NCBI GenBank assembly: GCA_000720375.1
Contig: JOAA01000026.1
Coordinates: forward strand, 124,001 to 188,000
Source: Rhodococcus rhodnii
GTDB lineage: Bacteria; Actinomycetota; Actinomycetes; Mycobacteriales; Pseudonocardiaceae
Length of the DNA: 64,000 nucleotides
Reading direction: 5' to 3'
Shown here: positions 54,336 through 61,977 of the stretch, one piece after another
Numbering within the stretch: the stretch's first letter is position 1
Layout: the number at the start of each line of letters is the position of its first letter
Translations under genes and position numbers: made by a program
The notes under the pieces: model-generated
The model's database searches: none
Told to the model about the DNA's origin: nothing
What the model saw: only the letters and a program-made list of their open reading frames with translations

Positions 54336-55637
54336 TCAGATCACGCGGCCGCCGATCGCGTCAGGCGCGGTCGGCGGCCGCGTGTGACGGACGGCGAGGT
54401 AGACCGAGCGGACCGCGAGGATGCGTTCGACTTCGTCGATGATGGGTGCGAAGAACTCTCGGCGGTGGTCGGCGTCGGTCATGGAGATGACCGCGAAGTA
54501 CATGCTGCCGAACCCGGCGAAAAGCGTGGCGTTGCGCAGCAATGCGACCGGCGCCGCAGGCCATAGGTTGGAGTACAAGGGCGGGCTGCCGATCCACTGT
54601 TCCGCGGTTTCCGGTGTGACCACGAGCAGGCCGAGGGCGATGAAGAACGCGAACAGGGCGACGCCGATGACCATCGCCTGCATGAGTTGCCGGGTGGCGA
54701 GCATGATCAGCAGGTTGCGGACCTGCCGGCCGCTGAGCTGAGTCGTTCGCAGAAGGCTGTCGGTCGGCAGTTCGTCGATGGGCACTGTGGACAGTGGCGT
54801 TTCCCGGCACGCTGAGGCCAGCGTCGGCGGGCTGATGTCCTGTTCGATCCGGCCGATCTCGGTGCGCAGCCGCGCCGCCGCGGCGAGCACGGTGATCATG
54901 GCGAACAGTGCCACGACCAGTGTGACCCGCCACCAGGCGAGTCTGTTCATGGCCTGCCAGATTTCGCCGGTGAAGAACAGGAAGAGTGTGACGAACAGGA
55001 TCGCGGGGAGTGCTCGGCCCAGCAGGTGCATGCTGTTGCGCAGGTCGTAGATCGTGTGTTGAACGGCTCGGTGCAGGAGCTTGCCGAGGCCGTAGGTGGT
55101 GGCCAGCATCGTGGCGAGGAAAGCGGCGCCGTAGAAGATGACGAACCCGGCCAGACCGAGCGCTGGTGGGGTGACGGCATCGTCGACAGCGAGTTGTAGC
55201 AATGGGACGGTGACGGGCATCGCGGCGTACGCGGTGAGAACGGTGATGGTGACCGGCCGCGAGAATGTGGGCTGTCGCCGGACGAACGCGGACGCGATCG
55301 CCCAGGCTGCCATCGTCAGGACGATCACCACGCCGAGCATGACCCAGCGTCCTGATCCGACGGATTTGAGCGGTACGAGCCATGCCAGGCTGGCGAAGGC
55401 CACGAACGCCAGTGCGGGCAGCATCCTGGGCAGGACGTGCGAGGCGAAGCCGTATCCCTCGATCATCGTCGGCGCGCCCCGCCGGACGAACCAACGTTCG
55501 GTGTTGCGTACCAGGGCACGCGAGGCCGTGAACATCATCATGGGTCTTTCGGGTGGAGGTCTGGCGTGCCGGGCGACGAAAGCCGTAACCCGGTTGGCAG
55601 CGTAGTCGCGGAAGCTCAGAGGTCGTCTCCTTGACAC
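54336..55637 (-). CDS. Integral membrane protein of unknown function
   Basis: Product of 433 aa from GTG 55637; ATG 55541 is an alternative. It has about eight hydrophobic segments: near VLPRMLPALAFVAFASLAWL and WVMLGVVIVLTMAAWAIA, a mid-protein pair (AILFVTLFLFFTG, TLVVALFAMITVLAAAARL), and a later pair (AMVIGVALFAFFIALGLLVV, VALLRNATLFAGFGSMYFAV). I do not recognise a named family. It ends 6 bp from the convergent fulvocin C-related gene. Its promoter overlaps the inverted repeat shared with the divergent FAD oxidoreductase operon, so it is probably regulated with that operon. Confidence 0.75.
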   Translation of the reverse strand: MSRRRPLSFRDYAANRVTAFVARHARPPPERPMMMFTASRALVRNTERWFVRRGAPTMIEGYGFASHVLPRMLPALAFVAFASLAWLVPLKSVGSGRWVMLGVVIVLTMAAWAIASAFVRRQPTFSRPVTITVLTAYAAMPVTVPLLQLAVDDAVTPPALGLAGFVIFYGAAFLATMLATTYGLGKLLHRAVQHTIYDLRNSMHLLGRALPAILFVTLFLFFTGEIWQAMNRLAWWRVTLVVALFAMITVLAAAARLRTEIGRIEQDISPPTLASACRETPLSTVPIDELPTDSLLRTTQLSGRQVRNLLIMLATRQLMQAMVIGVALFAFFIALGLLVVTPETAEQWIGSPPLYSNLWPAAPVALLRNATLFAGFGSMYFAVISMTDADHRREFFAPIIDEVERILAVRSVYLAVRHTRPPTAPDAIGGRVI

Positions 55638-55643
55638 GGTCTG

Positions 55644-55684
55644 ACGTCATTCATACATTCAGTGTCACTTTGTATGATTGACGT
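55644..55684. promoter_or_regulatory. Divergent promoter with 14-bp inverted-repeat operator
   Basis: ACGTCATTCATACA (55644-55657) and TGTATGATTGACGT (55671-55684) are an inverted repeat with one mismatch and a 13-bp spacer. The right arm holds TATGAT, a good -10 for the FAD oxidoreductase; the left arm, read on the minus strand, holds TATGAA for the membrane protein. One bound dimer would block both. The TetR gene at 58246 is the likely binder (inference). Confidence 0.7.
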
Positions 55685-55699
55685 GGGGAGTTGGTCCGG

Positions 55700-57148
55700 A
55701 TGGGGCTCGGCAGGAGCGCCGTGGTGCTGGGAGGCAGTGCCGCCGGTCTGTGCGCCGCGGGCGCGCTGGCCCCGTACTTCGACCAGGTGGTGGTGCTGGA
55801 ACGCGATGAGCTTCCGGCGGACGCGGAGCATCGGCGTGGTGTGCCGCAGAGCAAGCACCCGCACTTCCTGCTGAACGCGGGCCGTCGCACGATCGGGGCG
55901 CTGTTTCCCGGTTTCGAGGACGAACTCATCGCCGCGGGCGGGCTGCACCTGATGCCGTCCATGGACGCCGCCTACCTCGACGGGCCAGGCTGGTCCGCAC
56001 GCAAGCGCAGCTCAATGACCATGATCTACAGCTCGCGGATCCTCATCGAACGCGTTCTGCGCGACAAGGTGCGGGAATTGGCCAACGTGGTCATCCGCGA
56101 AGGTGTCACCGTGACCGGCCTGAGCGTCCAGGGTGGACGGGTCACCGGAGTCGACCTCGCCACCGCCGAACACATTGACGCCGACTTCGTGGTGGACGCG
56201 ATGGGCCGCGGTTCCTCGGTCGGCAGTTGGCTGGTGGCGGCGGGCTGGCCCGAACCCGAAGTTCAGACTCTCGACGCCAAGGTCACCTACACCTCACGGT
56301 GGTACGCCCTGCCCACGCAGCGTCCCGCGTCGTGGTGGTGGCAGCACCTGGTGATCATGCCGACCCTGGACAAGGGCAAGCACCCCGCCGAGCACGAGTT
56401 CCTGGTGAACTTCTTCCCGATCGAGGGCAATCGCGTGATCGCCTGCATGGGCTCGTGGGGTCTCGAGATGCCGCGCACCAACGACGCGTTCGTCGACTCC
56501 GCCCGACGGGTGCGCACGCCGTTGTTCGCGGCCGCGATGGAACAGTGCGCACCCGCCTCAGAGGTGCACCTGACCCGGTCGACGGGCAACAGATGGCGGC
56601 GCTACGACCGTTGGGCCACGCCGCCGCAGGGGCTGGTGTTCATCGGCGACTCGATCTGCGCGTTCAACCCGTTCTACGCGCAAGGAATCAGCTCCGCGTC
56701 GGGTTCCGCGCTGCTGCTGCGCGAACACCTGTCTCGCGCCGCGCGTCTCGACGCGGGGTTCTACGCACGGTTCCTTGTGGCACAACGCAAACTGCTCAGT
56801 GTGCCGTGGCGCCTGGCGATGGCAAGGGACCAGGGCTACGCGTGCGCGGTCGGCACTGAGATGTTGCCCGAGTGGCGGCGTCGCATCGTGGCGGCCATGT
56901 CCGGCCCGGCGTTCAGTCTCATCGTCGGGGCCGCGCGTGAGGACGAGGTCGTCGACGAACACTTCGGCAAAGTGTTCAATATGGACGAATCGCTGGCCGA
57001 CATGATGAGAAACCCCAGGGTGATCGCGGGGCTCGTGCGCTTCGGCATCCGCGCCATGTTGGGCAGGCGCCGGGTTCCCTTCGGGTTCGATCCGCAGGTC
57101 GAACCACCCGCGACCGACTACTCGGCGACCCCTGCGGCAGCACGATGA
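55700..57148 (+). CDS. FAD-dependent oxidoreductase (monooxygenase/halogenase-like)
   Basis: Product of 482 aa from ATG 55700, with GGGGAG 10 nt upstream. The dinucleotide fold is RSAVVLGGSAAGLCAAGALA, ending with the ribose-binding acid in VVVLERDEL. VVDAMGRGSSVGSWL and GLVFIGDSICAFNPFYAQGI (FAD pyrophosphate contact) are class A flavoprotein hallmarks. The C-terminal helices lack a membrane span. It is related to 2-polyprenyl-6-methoxyphenol hydroxylases and geranylgeranyl-reductase-like proteins. It is the first gene of a tight operon with a membrane protein (ATGA overlap) and TetR. The substrate is unknown. Confidence 0.88.
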   Translation: MGLGRSAVVLGGSAAGLCAAGALAPYFDQVVVLERDELPADAEHRRGVPQSKHPHFLLNAGRRTIGALFPGFEDELIAAGGLHLMPSMDAAYLDGPGWSARKRSSMTMIYSSRILIERVLRDKVRELANVVIREGVTVTGLSVQGGRVTGVDLATAEHIDADFVVDAMGRGSSVGSWLVAAGWPEPEVQTLDAKVTYTSRWYALPTQRPASWWWQHLVIMPTLDKGKHPAEHEFLVNFFPIEGNRVIACMGSWGLEMPRTNDAFVDSARRVRTPLFAAAMEQCAPASEVHLTRSTGNRWRRYDRWATPPQGLVFIGDSICAFNPFYAQGISSASGSALLLREHLSRAARLDAGFYARFLVAQRKLLSVPWRLAMARDQGYACAVGTEMLPEWRRRIVAAMSGPAFSLIVGAAREDEVVDEHFGKVFNMDESLADMMRNPRVIAGLVRFGIRAMLGRRRVPFGFDPQVEPPATDYSATPAAAR

Positions 57149-58218
57149 GCACGGTGTGCAGCCCGGAGGCGGAGGCCCTCACCCGCGAACTCGGCTTTGA
57201 CTGCCACGACGTCAATCCCGTGGTCTCGTTCCGATTTCCCTGGGATCTCACCAACTGGACGATGCCGCTGCTTGAGCTGCTCATCATCGGTGGCGCCGTT
57301 CTCGCACTCGTGCACGCCGTCCGCCGCTACCGCGAGGGCGATCCGGTCAATCTGGCACTGTGGTGCGCTTCGCTGGTCTATCTCTTCGTGACCGAGCCGC
57401 CGCTGTACTTCCCGGAATGGTTCGGTCTCGACGAGTTGTACGGATTCATCTTCGCCCACAACCAGTTCACCGTGCAGTTCATGTGGGACCGGTTGCCGCT
57501 CTACATCGTGGCGTTCTATCCGGTGATCAGTCAGCTCGCCTACGAGCTCGTGCGGTCGCTCGGGATCTTCCGGCATCGTGGGCCGCTGGCCGGTTCGGTG
57601 GCCGTCGCCTTCGCCTGCCAGGTGTTCTACGAGGTCTTCGATCACATTGGCCCGCAACTGAAATGGTGGGCCTGGAACATGGACAACCGCATCGTCAACC
57701 ATCCCGCGATGGCGTCGGTGCCGATGAACAGCATGCTGCTGTTCGCGTCCGTCTCGATGGGAGCCATGACCTATCTGGTCGTACGCCTGGCTCGAGGGCG
57801 GTTGCTGGCGCTGCGGATCCTCCTGGCCGGAGTGCTCACGCCACCGACCATGGCGATCGCCGGCATCCCGTCGAGCCTCTTCAGCGGAAACGCCACCGCG
57901 CAGGCATGGGTCCTCGGCATCGAACTGGCGCTGCTCTGGGTGGTCGGCGCGTGGATCGTCATCGCACACTCGGCGGGAACGAGGGAGCCGCTGTCCGCCT
58001 TCGTCCGGTTCTATCCCGCCGCCTATTTGGCCGGGATGGCCGTGTTCTGGATCAGTGCCCTGCCGGATTACCTGGCCGCGGACGACGGCGTCACCAGCGA
58101 CGGCACTCCGATCGGAAACGGACTCTACGCGCTCGCGTGCTTCATCGGCGCCGGCCTGTTGCTGGCCGCGTTGTACCGGACGGAACTCGCCCGCCGCAAA
58201 GCGCCCGCCACCGCCTGA
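57145..58218 (+). CDS. Polytopic membrane protein of unknown function
   Basis: Product of 357 aa, with ATG overlapping the FAD gene stop by ATGA. It has eight or nine membrane segments, among them MPLLELLIIGGAVLALVHAV, LPLYIVAFYPVISQLAYEL and LLALRILLAGVLTPPTMAI. The loops include histidine/acidic and aromatic groups (FIFAHNQFTVQFMWDRLP, QVFYEVFDHIGPQLKWWAW). I do not recognise a named family. Translational coupling implies it works with the oxidoreductase, for example by presenting a lipid or terpenoid-like substrate (inference only). Confidence 0.72.
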   Translation: MSTVCSPEAEALTRELGFDCHDVNPVVSFRFPWDLTNWTMPLLELLIIGGAVLALVHAVRRYREGDPVNLALWCASLVYLFVTEPPLYFPEWFGLDELYGFIFAHNQFTVQFMWDRLPLYIVAFYPVISQLAYELVRSLGIFRHRGPLAGSVAVAFACQVFYEVFDHIGPQLKWWAWNMDNRIVNHPAMASVPMNSMLLFASVSMGAMTYLVVRLARGRLLALRILLAGVLTPPTMAIAGIPSSLFSGNATAQAWVLGIELALLWVVGAWIVIAHSAGTREPLSAFVRFYPAAYLAGMAVFWISALPDYLAADDGVTSDGTPIGNGLYALACFIGAGLLLAALYRTELARRKAPATA

Positions 58219-58245
58219 GGTGTCCCTATCAGGGAAGATAGGCGT

Positions 58246-58851
58246 ATGGGGCACCACGGATGGCAGGGCAACCCACCCGGCACCGAGGACGAGGCACGTC
58301 GCCGGATCGTCGAGGCGGCCACGGCGTGCATCGACCGCGTCGGGCTCGCCAAGACCAGCCTCTCCGATGTCGCCGCCGAGGCCGGCGTGACCCGGCAGAC
58401 GATCTACCGCTACTTCCCGAGGCTGCCGGACATTCTCCGCGCCGTCGCCCTGGCGGGCGTGGACGAGTTCACCGGGCGGATGGAACGCCACCTGGCCTCG
58501 TTCGGCAGCGCCGAGGAGGCTGCCGTGGAATCGGTGGTGTTCGCTGTCCGAACGGTTCCCCATGAGCCTTACCTGGGCCTGCTTCTGCAGGCAGGTGAAG
58601 CCGACTTCTTCACCACCGAGGTCACCACTCCGCTGGCCTTCGCCTTTGGCGCGCGGATCCTGCGCAACCTGCCCGTCGACTGGCCCGCCGTCGGCGTCAC
58701 CACCGACGAAGACCTCCAAGGACTCGCCGAAATCCTGATGCGGCTGTTCCTGTCGTTCCTGCAGTACCCCTCGACGCCCCCGCTCACCGACGACCAGTTG
58801 CGGGCCCTTGTCCGGCGCTGGATCGGACCGGCCCTGCGCGACATGGGGTAG
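58246..58851 (+). CDS. TetR family regulator
   Basis: Product of 201 aa from ATG 58246. The HTH reads KTSLSDVAAEAGVTRQTIYR followed by YFPRLPDILRAVALAG. The C-terminal domain is helical with a C-terminal RWIGPALRDMG. It is the last gene of the FAD oxidoreductase/membrane protein operon, 27 bp downstream. It is the natural candidate to bind the 14-bp inverted repeat at 55644-55684 in front of that operon. Confidence 0.9.
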   Translation: MGHHGWQGNPPGTEDEARRRIVEAATACIDRVGLAKTSLSDVAAEAGVTRQTIYRYFPRLPDILRAVALAGVDEFTGRMERHLASFGSAEEAAVESVVFAVRTVPHEPYLGLLLQAGEADFFTTEVTTPLAFAFGARILRNLPVDWPAVGVTTDEDLQGLAEILMRLFLSFLQYPSTPPLTDDQLRALVRRWIGPALRDMG

Positions 58852-58858
58852 ACACCCG

Positions 58859-59212
58859 TCAGGGTTTGAGTGTGCAGTGGCCGGATCGGCAGTCCTGCAG
58901 GGTTTTCACGGCGTTGCGCCGGGCCCGTTCCAGTTCGGCGATCTTGGCTTCGAGCCGGTCGACCACCGCCTCCAGCCGCCAGCGTTCGGTTTCGCACGTG
59001 CCGTGGGACTGCAGGGCGCCGACGATCTCGTCCAGGGTGAATCCCAAGTCCTGCAAGGCTTTGGCCGAGCGGATCCGGTCGACCGCCGCTGGGGTGAACA
59101 CGCGGTACCCGGAGGGACGGCGTTGCGCCGCGGGCAGCACGCCGCGGCGTTCGTAGAAGCGCACGGTGTCGACGCTGACACCTGCTTGCTCGGCGACCTG
59201 TCCGATTTTCAT
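58859..59212 (-). CDS. MerR family metal-sensing regulator
   Basis: Product of 117 aa. The winged HTH starts MKIGQVAEQAGVSVDTVRFY, then ERRGVLPAAQRRPSGYRVF, followed by a dimerisation coiled coil. Cys73 (HGTCETER) and Cys108 (LQDCRSGHC) are 35 residues apart, the same distance as the metal cysteines of MerR and ZntR; Cys113 is the third. It therefore probably senses a thiophilic metal (Hg, Zn, Cd or Pb). It is divergent from the small CC-motif gene, with a classic MerR promoter between. Confidence 0.9.
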   Translation of the reverse strand: MKIGQVAEQAGVSVDTVRFYERRGVLPAAQRRPSGYRVFTPAAVDRIRSAKALQDLGFTLDEIVGALQSHGTCETERWRLEAVVDRLEAKIAELERARRNAVKTLQDCRSGHCTLKP

Positions 59213-59224
59213 GCCCGGTTTCCC

Positions 59225-59256
59225 TTGACTCTAGAGTTAGGTCCAGAGTCTATGGT
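59225..59256 (+). promoter_or_regulatory. MerR-type promoter with 20-bp spacer
   Basis: -35 TTGACT (59225-59230) and -10 TATGGT (59251-59256) are separated by 20 bp, longer than normal, as in MerR-controlled promoters. Inside is the inverted repeat GACTCT-N12-AGAGTC (59227-59250), closely matching ZntR/MerR operators. The predicted start of transcription falls at about the ATG of the next gene. Confidence 0.85.
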
Positions 59257-59263
59257 CCGCCGT

Positions 59264-59680
59264 ATGGATATTCCAGCTGCTTCCACTCCGATCGTGTGTG
59301 ACATGACCACCGCGCCCGACACCGAGGACGAGCGTCTCGCCGAATACCGGCGGCTGTTCAGCGAAGTCCTTGTGGGCAGGGAACGGACTGAGACGGGCAT
59401 CCGCTTCCGGTTCCACGCCAATCCCGGTGTCGAGGCGTGGGTGTGTGATCTGGCGGCGCGCGAGAAGGCGTGCTGCGCGTTCTTCGCGTTCGAGATTTCC
59501 GTTGTGGGTCAAGAGGTTGTCTGGGACATGGCGGTCGTCGACAACGACATGGCTCGCGCCATCCTCGACCAGTTCTACGAACTGCCGGTCACGCTCGCGA
59601 ACAACTTCGACGACGTGCGGGACAGGTTCGCCGATCTCGGCCTCGAGGTCATCTCTCAGGGGTCCGTGCGGCTATCCTAA
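59264..59680 (+). CDS. Small metal-response protein with CC motif, leaderless
   Basis: Product of 138 aa from ATG 59264, which lies only 8 nt after the -10 of the MerR promoter, so the transcript should have no leader. The chain has the motif REKACCAFFAFE around residue 70 and further short blocks (GIRFRFHANPGVEAWVCDLA). The vicinal cysteine pair suits metal binding. Similar CC-F proteins sit next to MerR regulators in other actinobacteria, but I know of no assigned activity. MerR control implies a role in metal sequestration or handling. Confidence 0.75.
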   Translation: MDIPAASTPIVCDMTTAPDTEDERLAEYRRLFSEVLVGRERTETGIRFRFHANPGVEAWVCDLAAREKACCAFFAFEISVVGQEVVWDMAVVDNDMARAILDQFYELPVTLANNFDDVRDRFADLGLEVISQGSVRLS

Positions 59681-59681
59681 C

Positions 59682-59701
59682 GTATCAACGAGTGTTAGAT
59701 T
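59682..59701 (+). promoter_or_regulatory. Probable CadC operator and -10 region
   Basis: ATCAAC-N4-GTTAGAT is an imperfect inverted repeat of the 5'-TCAA/TTGA type bound by ArsR/CadC proteins. TAGATT (59696-59701) is a candidate -10 just 6 nt before the GTG at 59708, again indicating a leaderless message. The -35 is weak. Confidence 0.45.
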
Positions 59702-59707
59702 GTCGAT

Positions 59708-60085
59708 GTGACTGAGCAGCGCGTCGACTCGTGTGACCTGTTGTGCCTGGATCTGCCGCATGCCGAACAGATCAGGGCTGGCCTGCCCGCGTTGCCGGAG
59801 GTGGAACCCGCCGCGATGCGGGCACGCGCCCTGGGCGATCCGACGAGGTTGACCATCGCCGCGGCGCTGTCGTCGGGCGACGAGCTGTGCGTGTGTGACA
59901 TGGCGTGGGTCGTGGGGCAGGCGCAGAACCTGGTTTCGCATCACTTGCGACAGTTGAAGCACGCCGGGCTCGTGACGTCACGGCGAGACGGCAAGCTCGT
60001 GATGTACGCGTTGACTCCGCAAGGAAAGGCGTTGGCCGCCGCGGTCTTGGGTGAGCCAGTCGTCGAAGGCGGACAGCGTGGCTGA
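59708..60085 (+). CDS. cadC: CadC-like ArsR family Cd/Pb/Zn-responsive repressor
   Basis: Product of 125 aa from GTG 59708. Metal ligands match the CadC pattern: Cys9 and Cys13 in SCDLLCLDL plus Cys61 and Cys63 in DELCVCDMAW, against Cys7/11/58/60 in plasmid pI258 CadC. The recognition helix region reads VSHHLRQLKHAGLVTSRRDG followed by KLVMYALT. It represses the P-type ATPase that follows, overlapping its 3' end by 8 bp, until Cd, Pb or Zn binds. It is the best-supported functional call in this metal locus. Confidence 0.92.
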   Translation: MTEQRVDSCDLLCLDLPHAEQIRAGLPALPEVEPAAMRARALGDPTRLTIAAALSSGDELCVCDMAWVVGQAQNLVSHHLRQLKHAGLVTSRRDGKLVMYALTPQGKALAAAVLGEPVVEGGQRG

Positions 60086-61970
60086 CGCATGCTGCGGCCC
60101 GCAGGAAGACGCGGACCACGACGAGGCGCAGAGCCTATGGCAGGTCCGTGAGTTGCAGTTGGCCGCGGTCGCTGCTGTTCTTTTGGCTGCGGGATGGATT
60201 GTCGGCGGGTCAGTCGGTACTGGGCTGGAGTTGGCGTCGGCGGTTGCCGGTGCGGCCACGTTCGTACCCGGCGCGGTGCGCGATGTGCTGAAGGGCCGGG
60301 TCGGGGTCGGCACACTGATGACGATCGCCGCGATCGGTGCTGTCGCGTTAGGACAGTACTTCGAAGCGGCGATGCTGGGCGTGCTGTTCTCGATCGCGGA
60401 AGGGCTTGAGCACTACGCCATTGCCCGCACGCGGCGTGGGTTGCGCGCGTTGCTTGACCTCGTGCCGCCGACAGTGTCGGTTTTGCGTGACGGCTCGGAG
60501 GTGCAGGTCGCGCCGGGCGAGCTCGTGCTGGGGGACCTGATGGTGCTGCGGCCGGGGGAGCGCGCGGCCACCGACGGCGTGATCACATCGGGACACACCA
60601 GCCTCGACTTGTCCGCGATCACCGGCGAGTCAGTGCCGGTCGAGGCAGGTCCTGGTGCGGTCATGCACGCGGGCGCGATCAACGGCGGCGGTGCGATCGA
60701 GGTCGAGGTGACCGCGCTGGCGTCGGACAGCTCGCTGGCCAGGGTGGTGCACCTGGTCGAGGAGGCGCAGGACCGTAAGGGCGTGGGGCAGCGGCTGGCC
60801 GACCGGATCGCCCGGCCGCTGGTTCCGGCGATCATGGTGCTGGCCGTGCTGATCGCCGGGGCGGGCGCGGTGCTCGGCGATCCCTTGGTGTGGCTGGAAC
60901 GTGCGTTGGTCGTGTTGGTCGCGGCTTCCCCGTGTGCGCTGGCGATTTCCATTCCGTTGACGGTGGTGGCCGCTGTCGGTGCGGCCAGCAAGCAAGGCGC
61001 GTTGGTCAAGGGCGGTGCGGCGCTTGAGGAACTGGGCCGGATCGGTACGGTCGCGCTCGACAAAACAGGGACGCTCACCCGGAACCATCCTCGCGTGGTG
61101 GAAGTCGTTCCGGCACAGGGTGTTTCGCGTGAAGACGTGCTGGCTGCCGCCGCCGCGCTGGAGGCACGCAGCGAACATCCCTTGGCTCAGGCCATTCTGG
61201 AAGCCGCGCCTGGACATCCGCCTGCCGAGGACGTGACGGCGTTGCCAGGCCACGGTTTGGTGTCCGCCGACGGAAGGCGGTTGGGCAAACCGGGCTGGAT
61301 CGACCCGGGTGAACTCGCTGATGACGTTGTCCGGTTGCAGACCGCGGGCGCGACGGTTGTACTAGTCGACAACGGCACGCTGCTCGGCGCTATCGCCGTT
61401 CGTGACGATTTGCGTGGCGAAGCGCCGCAGGTTGTGGATTCCTTGCGAAAGCTGGGAATTGAACCTGCGATGCTGACCGGGGACAACTACCGAACGGCCA
61501 CCGCGTTGGCAGCCAAGGCCGGTATTTCCGTTGTCCACGCGGAACTTCTGCCTGAGGACAAGGCAGCGCTGGTCGACCGGATGCGCGACGGGCACAAGGT
61601 CGCCATGGTCGGCGACGGCGTCAACGACGCTCCCGCACTGGCCACCGCGGACGTCGGCATAGCCATGGGCGCCATGGGAACCGACGTCGCGATCGAGACC
61701 GCGGACGTGGCGTTGATGGGCGAAGATCTCCGGCACCTGCCGCAAGTACTCGCGCACGCCCGGCACGCCCGGCGGGTGATGGTGCAGAACGTCGGCCTGT
61801 CGCTGGCCATCATCACCGTGCTGATCCCGTTGGCCGCCTTCGGTGTTCTCGGCTTGGCCACGGTCGTGTTCGTCCATGAACTGGCCGAAGTCCTGGTCAT
61901 CCTCAACGCCATCCGCGCGGCGAGAAGCACGTTCGCCGGCCGGGCCGGAGTTCTGCCCCTCAACGCCTAG
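60078..61970 (+). CDS. Heavy-metal translocating P1B-type ATPase with SPC motif
   Basis: Product of 630 aa from GTG 60078, with AAGGCGG upstream; GTG 60051 would overlap CadC by 35 bp. It has a short N-terminus with CC (ADACCGPQED) instead of a full HMA domain. The actuator motif is ITGESVPVEAG, the membrane metal motif Ser284-Pro-Cys286 (AASPCALAIS, not CPC), the phosphorylated Asp328 in DKTGTLT, and the hinge VGDGVNDAPAL. The last span has HELAEVLVILNAIRAAR. It exports Cd, Pb, Zn or Co; the SPC residue set recalls P1B-4 and CtpG-like pumps. It is translationally coupled to CadC. Confidence 0.93.
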   Translation: MADACCGPQEDADHDEAQSLWQVRELQLAAVAAVLLAAGWIVGGSVGTGLELASAVAGAATFVPGAVRDVLKGRVGVGTLMTIAAIGAVALGQYFEAAMLGVLFSIAEGLEHYAIARTRRGLRALLDLVPPTVSVLRDGSEVQVAPGELVLGDLMVLRPGERAATDGVITSGHTSLDLSAITGESVPVEAGPGAVMHAGAINGGGAIEVEVTALASDSSLARVVHLVEEAQDRKGVGQRLADRIARPLVPAIMVLAVLIAGAGAVLGDPLVWLERALVVLVAASPCALAISIPLTVVAAVGAASKQGALVKGGAALEELGRIGTVALDKTGTLTRNHPRVVEVVPAQGVSREDVLAAAAALEARSEHPLAQAILEAAPGHPPAEDVTALPGHGLVSADGRRLGKPGWIDPGELADDVVRLQTAGATVVLVDNGTLLGAIAVRDDLRGEAPQVVDSLRKLGIEPAMLTGDNYRTATALAAKAGISVVHAELLPEDKAALVDRMRDGHKVAMVGDGVNDAPALATADVGIAMGAMGTDVAIETADVALMGEDLRHLPQVLAHARHARRVMVQNVGLSLAIITVLIPLAAFGVLGLATVVFVHELAEVLVILNAIRAARSTFAGRAGVLPLNA

Positions 61971-61977
61971 ATCTGCT

